A DNA stretch of 64,000 nt from Styela clava (lineage: Eukaryota; Chordata; Ascidiacea; Stolidobranchia; Styelidae), in NCBI RefSeq assembly GCF_964204865.1, contig NC_135254.1, positions 23,965,313 through 24,029,312 on the forward strand. The letters run 5' to 3'. Each line of letters starts with the position of its first letter. The first letter of the stretch is position 1. Below are positions 11,970-22,816 of this stretch, in pieces. The notes under the pieces are model-generated. The model ran no database searches and was not told where the DNA came from. It was given only the letters and a program-made list of their open reading frames with translations. A program made the position numbers and the translations under genes.

Positions 11970-13991
11970 ATTCTGGTTATTTTTTGCATGACCACTGGTG
12001 TTAAACTTTAGTTATCTATTCAACCTTTCACACTTAGTAATAGATTACCTGCTAATTAGGGAAACAATACCTTGTAGCAATTGATTATTAATTCCTTACT
12101 GTCTTACACAAGTCAAGTCTGCAACTGCAAGTAGGCCCACGCGCCACGCCTAGGCCTACTAATAACAGTAGTTTGTTATCTGCTTTCCATTGAAATGAGG
12201 GAGCTTGGGAATATTTAAAGAATTTGATAACGGCACACTATCACTGTATCACCACATTATCACTCACCATCAACGAAGTGCTGTCCGCAAAAAGTGAAAC
12301 ACAAGCGAGATGACTTCTGGACTTGACACCAAGCAGTCCTGCCAATAGATGATATCCACATTGCGCGACGTTCCGGATTTTTTGAAAACAGTGGAATATA
12401 ACTGAGGATCCATTTCGTTGTCTATACCATAGGTTCTCAAAGTGCTCCGTACGGAGCCCCAGGGCTCCGCGAGATAAACCCAGGGGCTCCGCGAGCTATT
12501 CTATTACTTTTTAAAATACCGACTTGGCTAATTTAAAACTATTCCTAGAAGCAGTAACAGCTTTAATAAAATTTGACAACAATATAGCCTAGAAATATGG
12601 CAAAGTGGCGGAATTAAAAAATGACATTATTTATAAGCAGGAGCGCAGCCAGGATTCTTAAGAGGGAGGAGGTTAAAAATTGGAATCGGAAATTTACGCG
12701 TAACATTCTTGGCGATTCAAAAAAAACGGATAACGAGATTTCTGTTGCGTAAAATATTCAATTCATGTCCGATGCGAGCATTTGAAGTATCTTATCGTAA
12801 TAATTTAATTGTGCTCATCGTTATTCACGTTCGATTCGAGATTACTGTTAGTGTTAGGATTACTAAAATGAAAAAATACTATTCTAAAATAACATAAACT
12901 GCCAACTACAAATAAATTGGAGTCGTATTTTTGCGATCTTGGGATTTGTTAAACTTGATTTTTTCTTTCGCACTCGATATTATTTTTAAGCAAGATATCA
13001 CCGTTTGAAAAATCACAAGGTCTTGGAAAAATACGAACGATTGAAATTTATTTTAGCGCATGCGGCTCCGTCGGTAGTTTAAGAATGGAAAAATGGTACA
13101 TCGCGCGCATAATTAATTGACTGTGTTTCAATTTCGCAGTTACTACGATGCATAACCGGAGAAAACCTAACATAACACCAAATTTTGTGATTTACAATGT
13201 CTATAAGAGCGTTTTTTTCTCACGTGAGTCTGCTGAAACAAAACTTATAGTGCTATCTTCCATTTTGAGTTTGGTTCTAATATTTTAGAATGCCGCTTTT
13301 TAATCAAGAAATTTGAATTGCCGATTTACCTCTTTATTAACTATTATTTTTAGCATTTGGTCGGCGATGATTATAATATGGTTACATGTTTTTCACATTG
13401 AACTCATAATTCCCCACGAGAACGAAAAAGCAATTATCGTCGTCATTGTGGAACAATACATGTATATGACGAAGGAAATTTTGATTCAGGGAGAATAAAC
13501 ACCTGCGTAAAGATGTTTGAGGTTTAAGTCTTCCAAAAATGTCAAGAGGGGAAAAGATTCAACCCCTAATTTATTAATATGTTTGTCATGTGCCAAATTT
13601 ACAGCTTCAGTATATACAACTTATCTTTGAAATTTAGATTTATTTATGACTTGTATTAACCTTATTAAAAGGGTTTAGTATATAAATTGAGTAAAGTACG
13701 TTTAACTTACTCAGGAATATTAATCGGAAAGTAACAATTTTAACATTATTCTGGGGCTCCGTGAATAATAGTCAACTTTTTCAAGGGCTCCGCAACACCA
13801 AAAGTTTGAGAATCCCTGGGACTCTATACTATACGTACAGCCAATGGAACAATCAAAATAACCATTTTCAACAGCCAAACAAAACGGAAACGTATAATCC
13901 GACTTGCAACTGACAGGAGCCAAATGGACGTTTTTGTTTTTATTGCCGTCCAGTAAAAAAAGTCACGTGACCCGTGCAAGTCCTCTATATA
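11970..13991 (-). pseudogene. THAP-encoding repeat, copy 2 (minus orientation), interrupted
   Basis: Inverted copy of 5557-6360. The THAP start lies at 13865 on the minus strand and the DPERRAMW segment near 12360. The frame is broken by small indels relative to copy 1 and by a 1.4-kb insertion (12428-13821). Outside the insertion the two copies align base for base over long stretches, including the segment encoding CKSDYTFPFCLAVENGYF in another frame. Both ends of the inverted pair carry TATATAGAGG at the outer border, so the 8.4 kb between 5557 and 13991 may once have been one element with long inverted ends. Confidence 0.55.
12428..13821. mobile_element. hAT-like element inserted into THAP copy 2
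   Basis: Starts CATAGGTTCTCAAAGTGCTC and ends near TTTGAGAATCCCTGGGA, hAT-type ends. Subterminal GGCTCCGCGAG / GGGCTCCG repeats occur at both sides. Flanks are GTCTATAC (12420-12427) and CTCTATAC (13822-13829), an 8-bp duplication with one change. The uninterrupted sister copy at about 5710-5730 shows the empty site. No transposase recognised inside. Confidence 0.75.
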
Positions 13992-14663
13992 TCCTCATCG
14001 GTTAAAAAAATCTAAATAGAGGTGCATGAACTATTTGAAACCATAAGGGGTAAGTGAATATGCAATTTCGGCAAATGGGCAACTACGTACCGTACTGAAT
14101 TAATAACTTCGTAGTATTTGAAAAAGCTGGCTTTCCCACTTGTACTTAACAGTGCGATGACCGGGTGTGATATACAACAATAGTATTTACCTCACCTTTT
14201 TCCAATTTCTTTTTAACTCAACTTTCCAAAATATCATTAAAATCGACAACAACTGTCAAAGCAAGCAAGAACACCATTCGTGCTATGCCTTGAAAGCAGC
14301 ACACATCCGCTCGTTTTTGTCTCGTCAAGTATGTGCATTGGAGCGTGTTATCGGATACGATTTTCGGTCAAAAATGTCAGAGTTGCGCATCATGTTGTTT
14401 AATCATTGAGGTGTGTATAACACTCAATGTGTTTAATGTCATTGGTGGCAACGATACGACCATGCGGTCATCGGAGTCAGTTACCACCGTTGGGTGGTTA
14501 TAAAACATGTTAACATAAAATGGTAAAGTATAGTTGCTATAAACTGAATCAATGAGCATATATGTATATATGCTCATTGACTGAATGTAAAATTTAATTG
14601 GGGTTAAAGGTCAGGGAACGTTCATTGCAAAGTTCAACCAGAATTTACTGACGATGTATATAT
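13992..14663. other. Intergenic with a 32-base perfect hairpin
   Basis: No gene. At 14549-14580, TCAATGAGCATATA is followed by TGTA and then its exact reverse complement, a perfect 14-bp stem. It may be the fold-back of a small element or a structure-prone site; nothing else supports a function. Confidence 0.6.
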
Positions 14664-15929
14664 TAGAGATGTACCGATGTATCGGTATTGGGTATCGGTA
14701 TCGGCCATTTTTTCGGTATCGGCCATGTATCGGTATCGGTTAGATTAAGGCCGATATTACCGATATATTCACCTTTTTGATATGGTCCAGAATGTTTTAA
14801 AAGATAAGTTGGAATACTACTTTTTAATTTATTTTTGTCTGGAGAGATCGTGAGCTATGAGCCATACATGTCCCCACCCCTGCGAGAGAATAGGATTCAC
14901 GTGTTTTTAGCTATTTATCAGCTAAACTAGCTCAACTAATTTGGCTTTTTTCGCTGTCAAATTTTTATATTAACATTTTTAATATTACATAGTTTTTATG
15001 AAGAAATATATCAACACAGCACATAACAAAAAGCAACTAGGCGCCCAGTTTTAAATCATACAGTGGAATTGGGGTCCTTCCTTATTAACGGCACATGGAC
15101 TTTTGGCACGGGTATAAATTTTGACTGTTTGTCGTCAAGTACAAGTGTCATTTAGTCCGTCGACATCGATAAACTAAATTCCGACACAATTATCCCACTA
15201 CACAGGTATTAATTTTAATTCTGCTTAACTACACGATTTCTTTATAGATATATTGACTTGACCGCCTAGCCCTAGACTGTCTCAAAATATAGGATAGCAA
15301 TTGTAAAATATTATAAATTAGTGAAGTAAAAAAACATCCTCAACGGTTATCGGTGGGCCTTCTTTTTGTCGTTGCTGATTGATATTCTTTCATGTTGGCT
15401 TTGACTTATTGCGTCGACCATTACGATTAGCCACTAAATTAAATATTTGTAAAATGATTTTAATTTGAACGTAGGACGGCGGCGCTAGAATGTGTGGGTA
15501 ATATTCGATATTCTTTTAAACACGAATAACGATATTTTAAGCTCGCGATATTAACATTAAATTCAAATTGGACATCCCGGCTTATGAGTTTTCTAATTGA
15601 ACACCGAGATTACTAGCGTTACTGTACAATGTATCTTAATCAGTTACAGCATATGGATACCAAACATTAATTTCATATTATGTGATATATATATCTTTTT
15701 TTCAATCTGAAATAATGTGTACTATGAACAACGCTTAAAGACCATTGTTTTAACCCGTCTGCCCTACACAGCATACCTAATAAAGTAATAATTACATAGT
15801 ATCGGTATCGGAATATCGGTGATATCGGCATTTTTGTAGTATCGGCGTATCGGTATCGGTATCGGCGTTTTTAGCTGGTATCGGATCGGTATCGGTATCG
15901 GCGACAAAAGTGGTATCGGTACATCTCTA
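14664..15929. mobile_element. Non-autonomous hAT element with TATCGG subterminal repeats
   Basis: Ends are TAGAGATGTACCGATG and its near mirror TATCGGTACATCTCTA, flanked on both sides by a perfect 8-bp duplication GTATATAT (14656-14663 and 15930-15937). Many copies of TATCGG/CCGATA crowd the first 100 and last 140 bases, as in hAT elements whose transposase binds subterminal hexamers. The interior has no coding sequence I recognise. Confidence 0.9.
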
Positions 15930-16112
15930 GTATATATCAGATAATAAGATTCACGCGAAACATGAGTTTGTTCGCGATCTCGTATGCTTTGCACACGAGC
16001 TTGGACGTTTCGCCCGATGCGATCCTGTATACCGGTATACCCCCAATACAACATTTCATACCTGTTTGGATCAAAGCGTGTATATAATATAAGCGAGGCA
16101 ACCCTCAAACAA

Positions 16113-16878
16113 TGGACGCCATCTTGTGCCTATTGTTCTCGGCAATTTAACACGGCGCCTTATGAGAAGTTCCAACACAATTATTGAAACATACCTATTA
16201 TTTTCACTAATATTTTATGTAGAAAATTTTGAAGGTCGCGTTTTGAAGTAGAATCTTAGCCGAACATGCTTATATCCTTTCATGTTGGCCAAATTACATT
16301 TATAGTACATTAAATTGTCTTTGAAGACAAGTATACCGGTTCCGAGTCGCTTCCGAAGTAAATTGGTCATTTTAATCGTCATAATTAACCATTTGACAAT
16401 GGCGTTCCTTATGACGTCACATATGAAAAGTTGTATTTATTCGTCGAAATTACCGGCCGACCCAACTTTGCTTCAATGGCCGTTTCTATTTTCTGGTTAA
16501 CATTTTTCGTCTATCAAGCTCCATAATGCCTTACTGCTCGGCTCCAAGCTGCGCTAGAGGAACAAAGGACATTGTAGGATTGTTGCGGAGACATTTTACT
16601 GCCTCAAATTAGCGTATTACTATAAAATCTTTGAAAAAATGACCAAAAATGGTTCTACGCTGTGGTTGAGGTCGAATTTAACGCATTAGATAGTTTTTTA
16701 TTCTTAATTTATTTATATATTTAGATAGCATATATCTTAAAGTTCAAAACCCACCCTTCAGTTTCATTCTAGTCCTTATACCAGCGGACTTATTCGATTC
16801 GGTTCAACAACACGACGAAAATTTCCCATAAGACTCCATTGTTTCGCGTTTCTCAAATATGGCACAAGATGGCGTCCA
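16113..16878. mobile_element. Putative element with 18-bp inverted ends and a THAP-start relic
   Basis: TGGACGCCATCTTGTGCC (16113-16130) and GGCACAAGATGGCGTCCA (16861-16878) are perfect inverse complements; the second contains AAGATGGC, a YY1-type core. Between them, an ATG at 16526 opens a 28-codon frame starting MPYCSAPSC, like the first Cys pair of a THAP domain, but the rest of the domain is not there. No target duplication seen. The right end lies about 770 bases before the acyl-CoA dehydrogenase start. Confidence 0.5.
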
Positions 16879-17647
16879 TGAACTTGTTTAACATTAGGTA
16901 AGTTGGGTGCCGGCCGTTGGTTTGGATATGTTTTTGCGTGTGGTAATACTGTAATATGTTAAAGTTAGCTACCGGTATTGAGATAGATTTGCAGCACCGC
17001 TCGACAAGCAGAAATAGGCTATGATCTGCAGAACCTCCGATTCTACAATAGCCTATGACTTGTCACAGTATGATGGTTTTTTATTCTCAATAATTATAAG
17101 TAATAACTAAACTTGTATGCTGAAATTAACTTGATAAATAAATTGATAATGGAACACTGTCTGACTGCAGAGTAGTCTATCTCAGTATCTGGAAATATTG
17201 CATATGAGATATGATTGGAAGATTTTGTCGTTAATGAATATATCTTATACATCAATACATGTAGCCTATATGTCCTTATGTAATATTTTATTTAATTAAT
17301 TATTCTGCAAAATTCACTTTGTTGAACAACAAAAAATAATTTCGCAATGAGATAAATAAAATTGAATCTGATACCAGGTTATTCTGAATTGTTTAACAGT
17401 GAGTGTTCATTGACGTGTTAAATGTTAATTACATCATGAGAGTGCGTACTGCAGTACTGTGTACAGAGAAGGCTACTCTGGTTGTTTTAGCCATTCCAGA
17501 AAGGCCTGAAAACTTTAATCAAGTAAAATCTCCATAATAAGTCAATCTTATCATCCAGTTATCTCCAACACTAATGGCCTATATTGATCAGTATTTTGAT
17601 GGGTTTTGCAAATCATTTTCAGATTTATTCAGTAGGCTATAAATAAT
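16879..17647 (+). promoter_or_regulatory. Upstream region of the acyl-CoA dehydrogenase gene
   Basis: AT-rich, no ORF of note. It must hold the promoter and any 5' UTR of the gene starting at 17648; I see no decisive promoter element. The ATG context is AATATGTCC, and TATAAATAA lies just before the ATG at 17638-17646, too close to serve as a TATA box for this start. Confidence 0.3.
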
Positions 17648-18928
17648 ATGTCCCGTGCACTCAGACCGATTAGGGACTTGTCTTGTTTATGTCGGCGTTT
17701 GGCAAAATCTCATGCTATAATAAATTCATGTTCATACAAAACTTGGGATGAATCTGAGGAAAGCATATATACAGAAGATCATGCTCAACTCATGAGATCA
17801 CTACGTAAAATAATTGACAAAGATATTAATCCATTTGTTGATGCTTGGGAAGAGAAAAAAGAATTTCCCGCACACACCGTTTTCAAGATTCTAGGAAATG
17901 CTGGATTCCTTGGTGTAAACAAACCTGTTGCATATGGGGGGCTGGGATTGGACTATAGTTATTCAGTAGCTGTGAATGAAGAGCTCGGAAGTATACTCTG
18001 TGGTAGTATACCCATGGCAATAGGTGTACAAGTCGATATGGCAACCCCTGCATTGGCAAAATTTGGAAGCCATGAGTTAAAAGAGAAATTTTTGGCTCCA
18101 TCTATTCGTGGTGATTACGTTGCTTGTCTTGGTGTGAGCGAAACAGGTTCTGGGTCAGATGTAGCGAGCATCAAAACTCGAGCTCAAACTGATGGAGATG
18201 ATCTTATTATCAATGGAGAAAAGATGTGGATAACGAATGCCGCGCAAGCAGACTGGATGTGTATGATTGCCACTACAAATGATAAGGCTGTACACTCCAG
18301 TAAATCTCTTATTTGCGTTCCGATGGATCTTCCAGGAATTACCATAGCAAATCGAATTGATAAAATTGGAATGCATAGTTCTGATACATCTCGTGTCACT
18401 TTCGATGATGTCAGGGTACCACGTTCTAATATTATTGGTGAAGAAGGAGCTGGTTTTATGTACCAAATGATTCAGTTCCAGGAAGAGAGGCTCTTTTCTG
18501 GAGCAACTGCTTTAAAACTGCTTCAGCGAGCCATTGATTCGACTATCGACTATGCCAGAAATAGACAAATTTTTGGTGGTTCTGTATTGGACCACCAATC
18601 TGTCCATTTCCGAATGGCTGAACTACAAACCGAAGTTGAAATGCTAAGGTCAATGGTTTACCGAGTTGTTGGATTATATATAAAAGGTCACGATGTCACA
18701 CCTTTAGCTTCTATGGTTAAATTAAAAGCAGGTCGGCTTGGTCGTGAAATTACTGATGCATGCTTGCAATATTGGGGTGGTATGGGATTTTCTTCTGAAA
18801 GTATTATTTCAAGATTGTACAGGGATTCAAGATTAATTTCAATTGGAGGTGGAGCGGATGAAGTTATGTTGTCAATCTTGTGCAAGTACATGGGAACTTT
18901 ACCAAAACTGAAGCGGAAAAATGACTGA
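17648..18928 (+). CDS. Acyl-CoA dehydrogenase, single exon, probably mitochondrial
   Basis: A complete 426-residue FAD enzyme of the acyl-CoA dehydrogenase family, which desaturates acyl-CoA at the alpha-beta bond and passes electrons to ETF. Residues 1-25 are rich in Arg with no acidic residue after the first stretch (MSRALRPIRD, CRRLAK), as in a mitochondrial presequence. Signature 1 lies at 159-178 (ACLGVSETGSGSDVASIKTR), the flavin-contact EKMWIT at 191-196, and the C-terminal block QYWGGMGFSSE at 374-384. The position that holds the catalytic Glu in medium-chain enzymes is Gly here (SIGGGADEV, 398-406), while a Glu precedes Arg at 280-281 (FQEERL), as in long-chain and isovaleryl-type enzymes; E280 is therefore the likely base. 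Overall it looks most like the 'acyl-CoA dehydrogenase 6' group of invertebrates; substrate unknown. No intron interrupts it, which may mean a retrocopy. Confidence 0.93.
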   Translation: MSRALRPIRDLSCLCRRLAKSHAIINSCSYKTWDESEESIYTEDHAQLMRSLRKIIDKDINPFVDAWEEKKEFPAHTVFKILGNAGFLGVNKPVAYGGLGLDYSYSVAVNEELGSILCGSIPMAIGVQVDMATPALAKFGSHELKEKFLAPSIRGDYVACLGVSETGSGSDVASIKTRAQTDGDDLIINGEKMWITNAAQADWMCMIATTNDKAVHSSKSLICVPMDLPGITIANRIDKIGMHSSDTSRVTFDDVRVPRSNIIGEEGAGFMYQMIQFQEERLFSGATALKLLQRAIDSTIDYARNRQIFGGSVLDHQSVHFRMAELQTEVEMLRSMVYRVVGLYIKGHDVTPLASMVKLKAGRLGREITDACLQYWGGMGFSSESIISRLYRDSRLISIGGGADEVMLSILCKYMGTLPKLKRKND

Positions 18929-19637
18929 TGTAAGTTCCCAGTCACCTCTAACGATATGCAAATTCCAAGACTAAGGCTGTATTTATCAGCCTACATAATT
19001 TTTTATTAAGTACGATATCACCGAGTTGAAGAAATTTTAATCAAAACCCTTATTTTTGCCTATCCTGTCTTGATTCACACTACATATATAGACATTTGAT
19101 TCTTTTTTTGGAAATTGAATCTAAAATCACAGGATTTACTAGTAATTGTTATAATGTAACATGACTAATCTACCTAAATCTAGCTATGTTATTTTACTAT
19201 ATTTTGTTTTTCCAAACAATTTCTGTTCAAAATGTTTCAAATCGAAAATATGATTCAGTTATCATCTGAAGTGTTACAAACTAATACTATATATTTCAAA
19301 TAAAATTAATTTAGTTTTTAATTTTAGAAGGACTATAGGTGTCACGATGAGTGCTGATCGAAACAATGACTATTATTATATTGTAATGCCAGTAGTTCCA
19401 TCACCACCACCCTTAGTTGCATAAACTGATTATGCCCAAATGAGGGGATATTATCTTAATGTTTTGCATTTTATCAAAGTTTTCAACTAATTATTCCTAC
19501 TCTTGCATTTAAAGGGTGCATCTTGTCAGGCATGAGGCAAAATTCTCATGATGTTTTGACACTTTTTTTCGTGAAGTTAAATATGCTCATTCGCTGTAAA
19601 ACGTTGAAGTATTATGTTCAGAACTATTGGTTATGAT
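18929..19637 (+). other. Acyl-CoA dehydrogenase 3' region with poly(A) signal
   Basis: AT-rich, no gene. AATAAA at 19299-19304, about 370 bases after the stop, is a plausible poly(A) signal. Confidence 0.45.
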
Positions 19638-19913
19638 CAGTGTTCCCTCTAATTTGTGCGCGTGCGCGCGCGCACACAGCTTTCAGAGGCCGCGCACACG
19701 CATAGATTTACTGCGCACAGACGTATTTCGATGTAATTCAACAATGTGCTCGGTTGGCAGGTTGAGAAAGTTTGTTGTTGGCCCACTTATTATCCGGTTA
19801 GAACGCCAAAATTTCTTCATTGGTTTTTGCACAAATATTAGTCATTTCCAAAAAAGTGCGCACACACCAAAATTTCTGCGCACACATACTACAAAAAATT
19901 AGAGGGAACATTG
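19638..19913. mobile_element. hAT MITE, 276 bp
   Basis: Begins CAGTGTTCCCTCTAA and ends TTAGAGGGAACATTG, flanked by a perfect 8-bp duplication GTTATGAT (19630-19637 and 19914-19921). Subterminal GTGCGCGCACAC-type repeats lie inside both ends. No coding sequence. Confidence 0.93.
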
Positions 19914-20785
19914 GTTATGATGATGATAAGGTTGCTACGAAAGAAACATTGTAGTTCACTTAGCTTTTAGATAGCATGCACTGTCCTTATTATAATGATA
20001 TTTGTTGGAACTTTCATCAGTAGCATAAATAAAACAGGCGAAAGCATAGGTCTTGTCAAACCATCACCCATGTAAAGAAAAACAAGCCTAGATTAAAGTA
20101 AACCAAATCAACGAAAATTGATAAACTGTAATCATCATTGCATAGTTCTAACATCCATAACCGCAGAAAAGTTTTAATTCCAAAGCCAATTTACTTAACT
20201 TCACATCTGTGCAGCTCACATTAGGTTAACCCAACTTTATTTTTTGTCAGTCTCCATCCTGTAAAGCATTACCTAGTTATTGAATATGTAGGCATTTTAA
20301 TAATCTGTCTGAGGAAACTTTAAAATTCAATAATGGTGATTTAAATAAGAGACTAACATTTATTGAATGAATTGAGATGTTTGGGTGACTGTACCGATAT
20401 TTAACCTACATCAACCTGTGCAATATTTATCATGTATTAGATTCACATGAAAAAATTATGTGGTTACTATAAAACTATGTGGAAGTTTTGAATTTTTGAA
20501 CTTGTGTAGATTAAGTTGTTTCGAAATGTCATGGCAATTAAGTTCAGGAAAAATGACATTTTCAGTTTTGAGAAATGCCCAGTCAGCAACATTTAATAAC
20601 TAGTGATTATCATATTTGGTTTATTAATATTATTTTCTTACTTATAATTATTATTTTCCTAATTCTGTTTTCTAATTATTAAATCAATATTTTCCTTACA
20701 ATATATTTTGTTTTCTAATTATTAAATCAATATTTTCCTTACAATATATTTCATAATATTTTAAATATCTCTCCATCATCTAATT
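19914..20785. other. Intergenic with a short tandem duplication
   Basis: No gene. At about 20664-20752 a 46-47-bp AT-rich unit containing TAATTATTAAATCAATATTT occurs twice in tandem. The stretch ends at the target duplication of the large hAT stack. Confidence 0.5.
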
Positions 20786-21487
20786 CATTGGTTCTCAAAT
20801 AGGGGTCCGTGGTCGCTTAGGGCAGGGGTTCGCAACTACGGGGTCGAAAGTCTCAACCTAAATTTTGGGTCGCGAAGCCCTCCGCTCTGGGTCGCAAAAC
20901 AATTTAAATTTTCCATAAATATGAGCATCGCGTCTGTCTGTGTAGCGCATTTATGTATAACAACTTTATAAATATCTGATTATAATTATGGATGTTTCCC
21001 CGAGTATACACTTCATTATTTACTGGTTAACATTGGCCAATCAGCATAAGTGCAAAATTTGGCGTAACAATAAACGTTTCAGAAGCGCTCAGATACTTTT
21101 GCCATTCAGACAGTCTTTCGTGGTTGTGAATATTACCTCGTTTTGGTGGTTTGTTAGTTTTTAGTTGTGTTTTGGTAAATTTAAGTCCTAATCAAATAAC
21201 TCAATAATCTTTTTGCTCTGTCGGAGTTTTATTTTAAATGCATTAATCGAAAATTAAATCTAGAAATAGCTGTGATAGACTAGGACAAACTTTTTTACCG
21301 GCACATTTAAATGAAAGGTTGAATGTATTGAATTAAAATGATTGTTTGAAACATATAAACCAGATTTTAGGCGCGAACTTGCAAAACCATTATTGAAATA
21401 AGTACCAATAATTTTGCAATGGTAGAGTATAAAGCGGAAGAATTTTGTTGGGATCGAAAGTCGGGGAAACGTTTATTACGTAGTCGT

Positions 21488-21770
21488 TACTTATAGATTT
21501 TAATCGGTAAGTATGTTGATAGGTATTTGTCTGTATGTCTGTCTGTTAGATGCACGCGATATCTCACGAAAGCGGGATTGAATCTGCTCCTGATTTTGCA
21601 TGTGCATTCATCATATGTCTGACCAGAAGCCTATTAATTTTGGATGAATTATGGTGTATAATTAGCGAGTTATTAATTAATTAGTGATGGGACACAAGGT
21701 GTCACTATGGAGTAAGAGCGCTGTTTTGGGGGATCCCCTAACTCTCGATCGATAAGTCTCCGGTATTCTC
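21488..21770. mobile_element. Small inverted-repeat element (MITE), copy 2
   Basis: Second copy of the element at 9589-9826 (shared GCGATATCTCACGAA, GACCAGAAGCCTAT, AATTAGCGAGTTATTAA), with an extra 40-50 bases near the 3' side. It interrupts a hAT-B segment: related segments at about 24058 and 25838 run through the same place without it, showing the empty site. Confidence 0.65.
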
Positions 21771-21879
21771 GTTTGCATTGTTAAGGTAGACAATTGTGTT
21801 GTTTGGTAGTAATGCGAGGTTAGCAGTAGCCGTGTGGAATTGCTCGATAAAGACGTGGCGGGAAATTAGCAAGAGTATC

Positions 21880-22237
21880 ACAAATTGCGCCTCGTATCAA
21901 TTTTACGCATTGCATTCTTCATAGCGAAAATCTGGCTAGCAAAACATTGGACCAACAATTAGAATTGAAGATCGCTTTTGATGGCAAAAGAAATTTGGCT
22001 GAATTTCCGATTTCAGTTGCAAAAGAATATCCAGAATTATCAGCTACTGCAATGAATGTTCTGTTGCCATTCGGAACTACCTACTTATGTGGAAGGATCT
22101 TTCCTGCGTTTTCATACATAGAAAACAAATACAGATCAAGGCTAAAAGTAGAACAAGATCTTTGAGTCGCTGTCTCCCAAATTAAACCTCGAATTGATAT
22201 GTTGTGTTCAAAACACAAAACTAATAAATCGCATTAG
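21880..22237 (+). pseudogene. hAT transposase relic, C-terminal part (SCAND3/ZBED-like)
   Basis: The frame contains INFTHCILHSENLASKTL, matching the THCxLHRExLAxKxL block of this hAT group. After an internal deletion it continues with EYPELSATAMNVLLPFGTTY and SYIENKYRSRLKVEQDL, the C-terminal dimerisation block. One in-frame TGA (22163-22165) stands where related proteins have Arg, the expected result of CGA to TGA. After it the frame continues VAVSQIKPRIDML to a TAG at 22235-22237. Confidence 0.8.
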
Positions 22238-22816
22238 TCATAATAAACGCTATTATTCACGAATTTATGAAATAAGTTTCATATAACTTTGTGCAAGAAA
22301 ATTGCTAGTGTTAATAATAGTCTTAAAATCGATAAACTAATTACATGTTTACCAAATGCTTGGGTCGCGAGAAATTAGAAACAAAATTTTTGGGTCGCGC
22401 TAAAAAGTAGTTGCGAAACTATTATTGAAACAAGAGAGCTATGCTCAAATATATGGACACATAGCGCCACCCAGTGGGAATAATTTTGATGACGTCATAG
22501 CGAAAAAAAAGTAATAGCCTTCTGGAGAAAAATTTTATCTTCAACCACTGAAAATTTTAAAGCAATTGGTCCAGTATTCGAAGAGAAAAGCGATTTCTTC
22601 AAAACGTGTCAAAGAACAAGGACACTAGGAACAAGAGAGCTATGCTCAAATATATGGACACGTAGAGTCACATAATTTTGATGACGTCATAGCGAAAAAA
22701 AAAGTAATAGCCTTCTGGAGAAAATTTTTATCTTTAACCACTAAAAATTTCAAAGCAATTGGTCCAGTATTCGAAGAGAAAAGCGACTTTTTAAAAACGT
22801 GTCAAGCGGTACTGAG

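Noticed and set aside
15764..16108. 114-aa minus-strand ORF with IPIPI repeats
   Set aside because: Translation of TATCGG hexamer repeats at the end of the hAT element.
18155..18945. Minus-strand ORFs inside the dehydrogenase gene
   Set aside because: Antisense shadows of a strongly conserved coding exon.
19627..19902. 91-aa ORF over the CG-rich stretch
   Set aside because: Lies entirely within the 276-bp hAT MITE and reads through its subterminal repeats.
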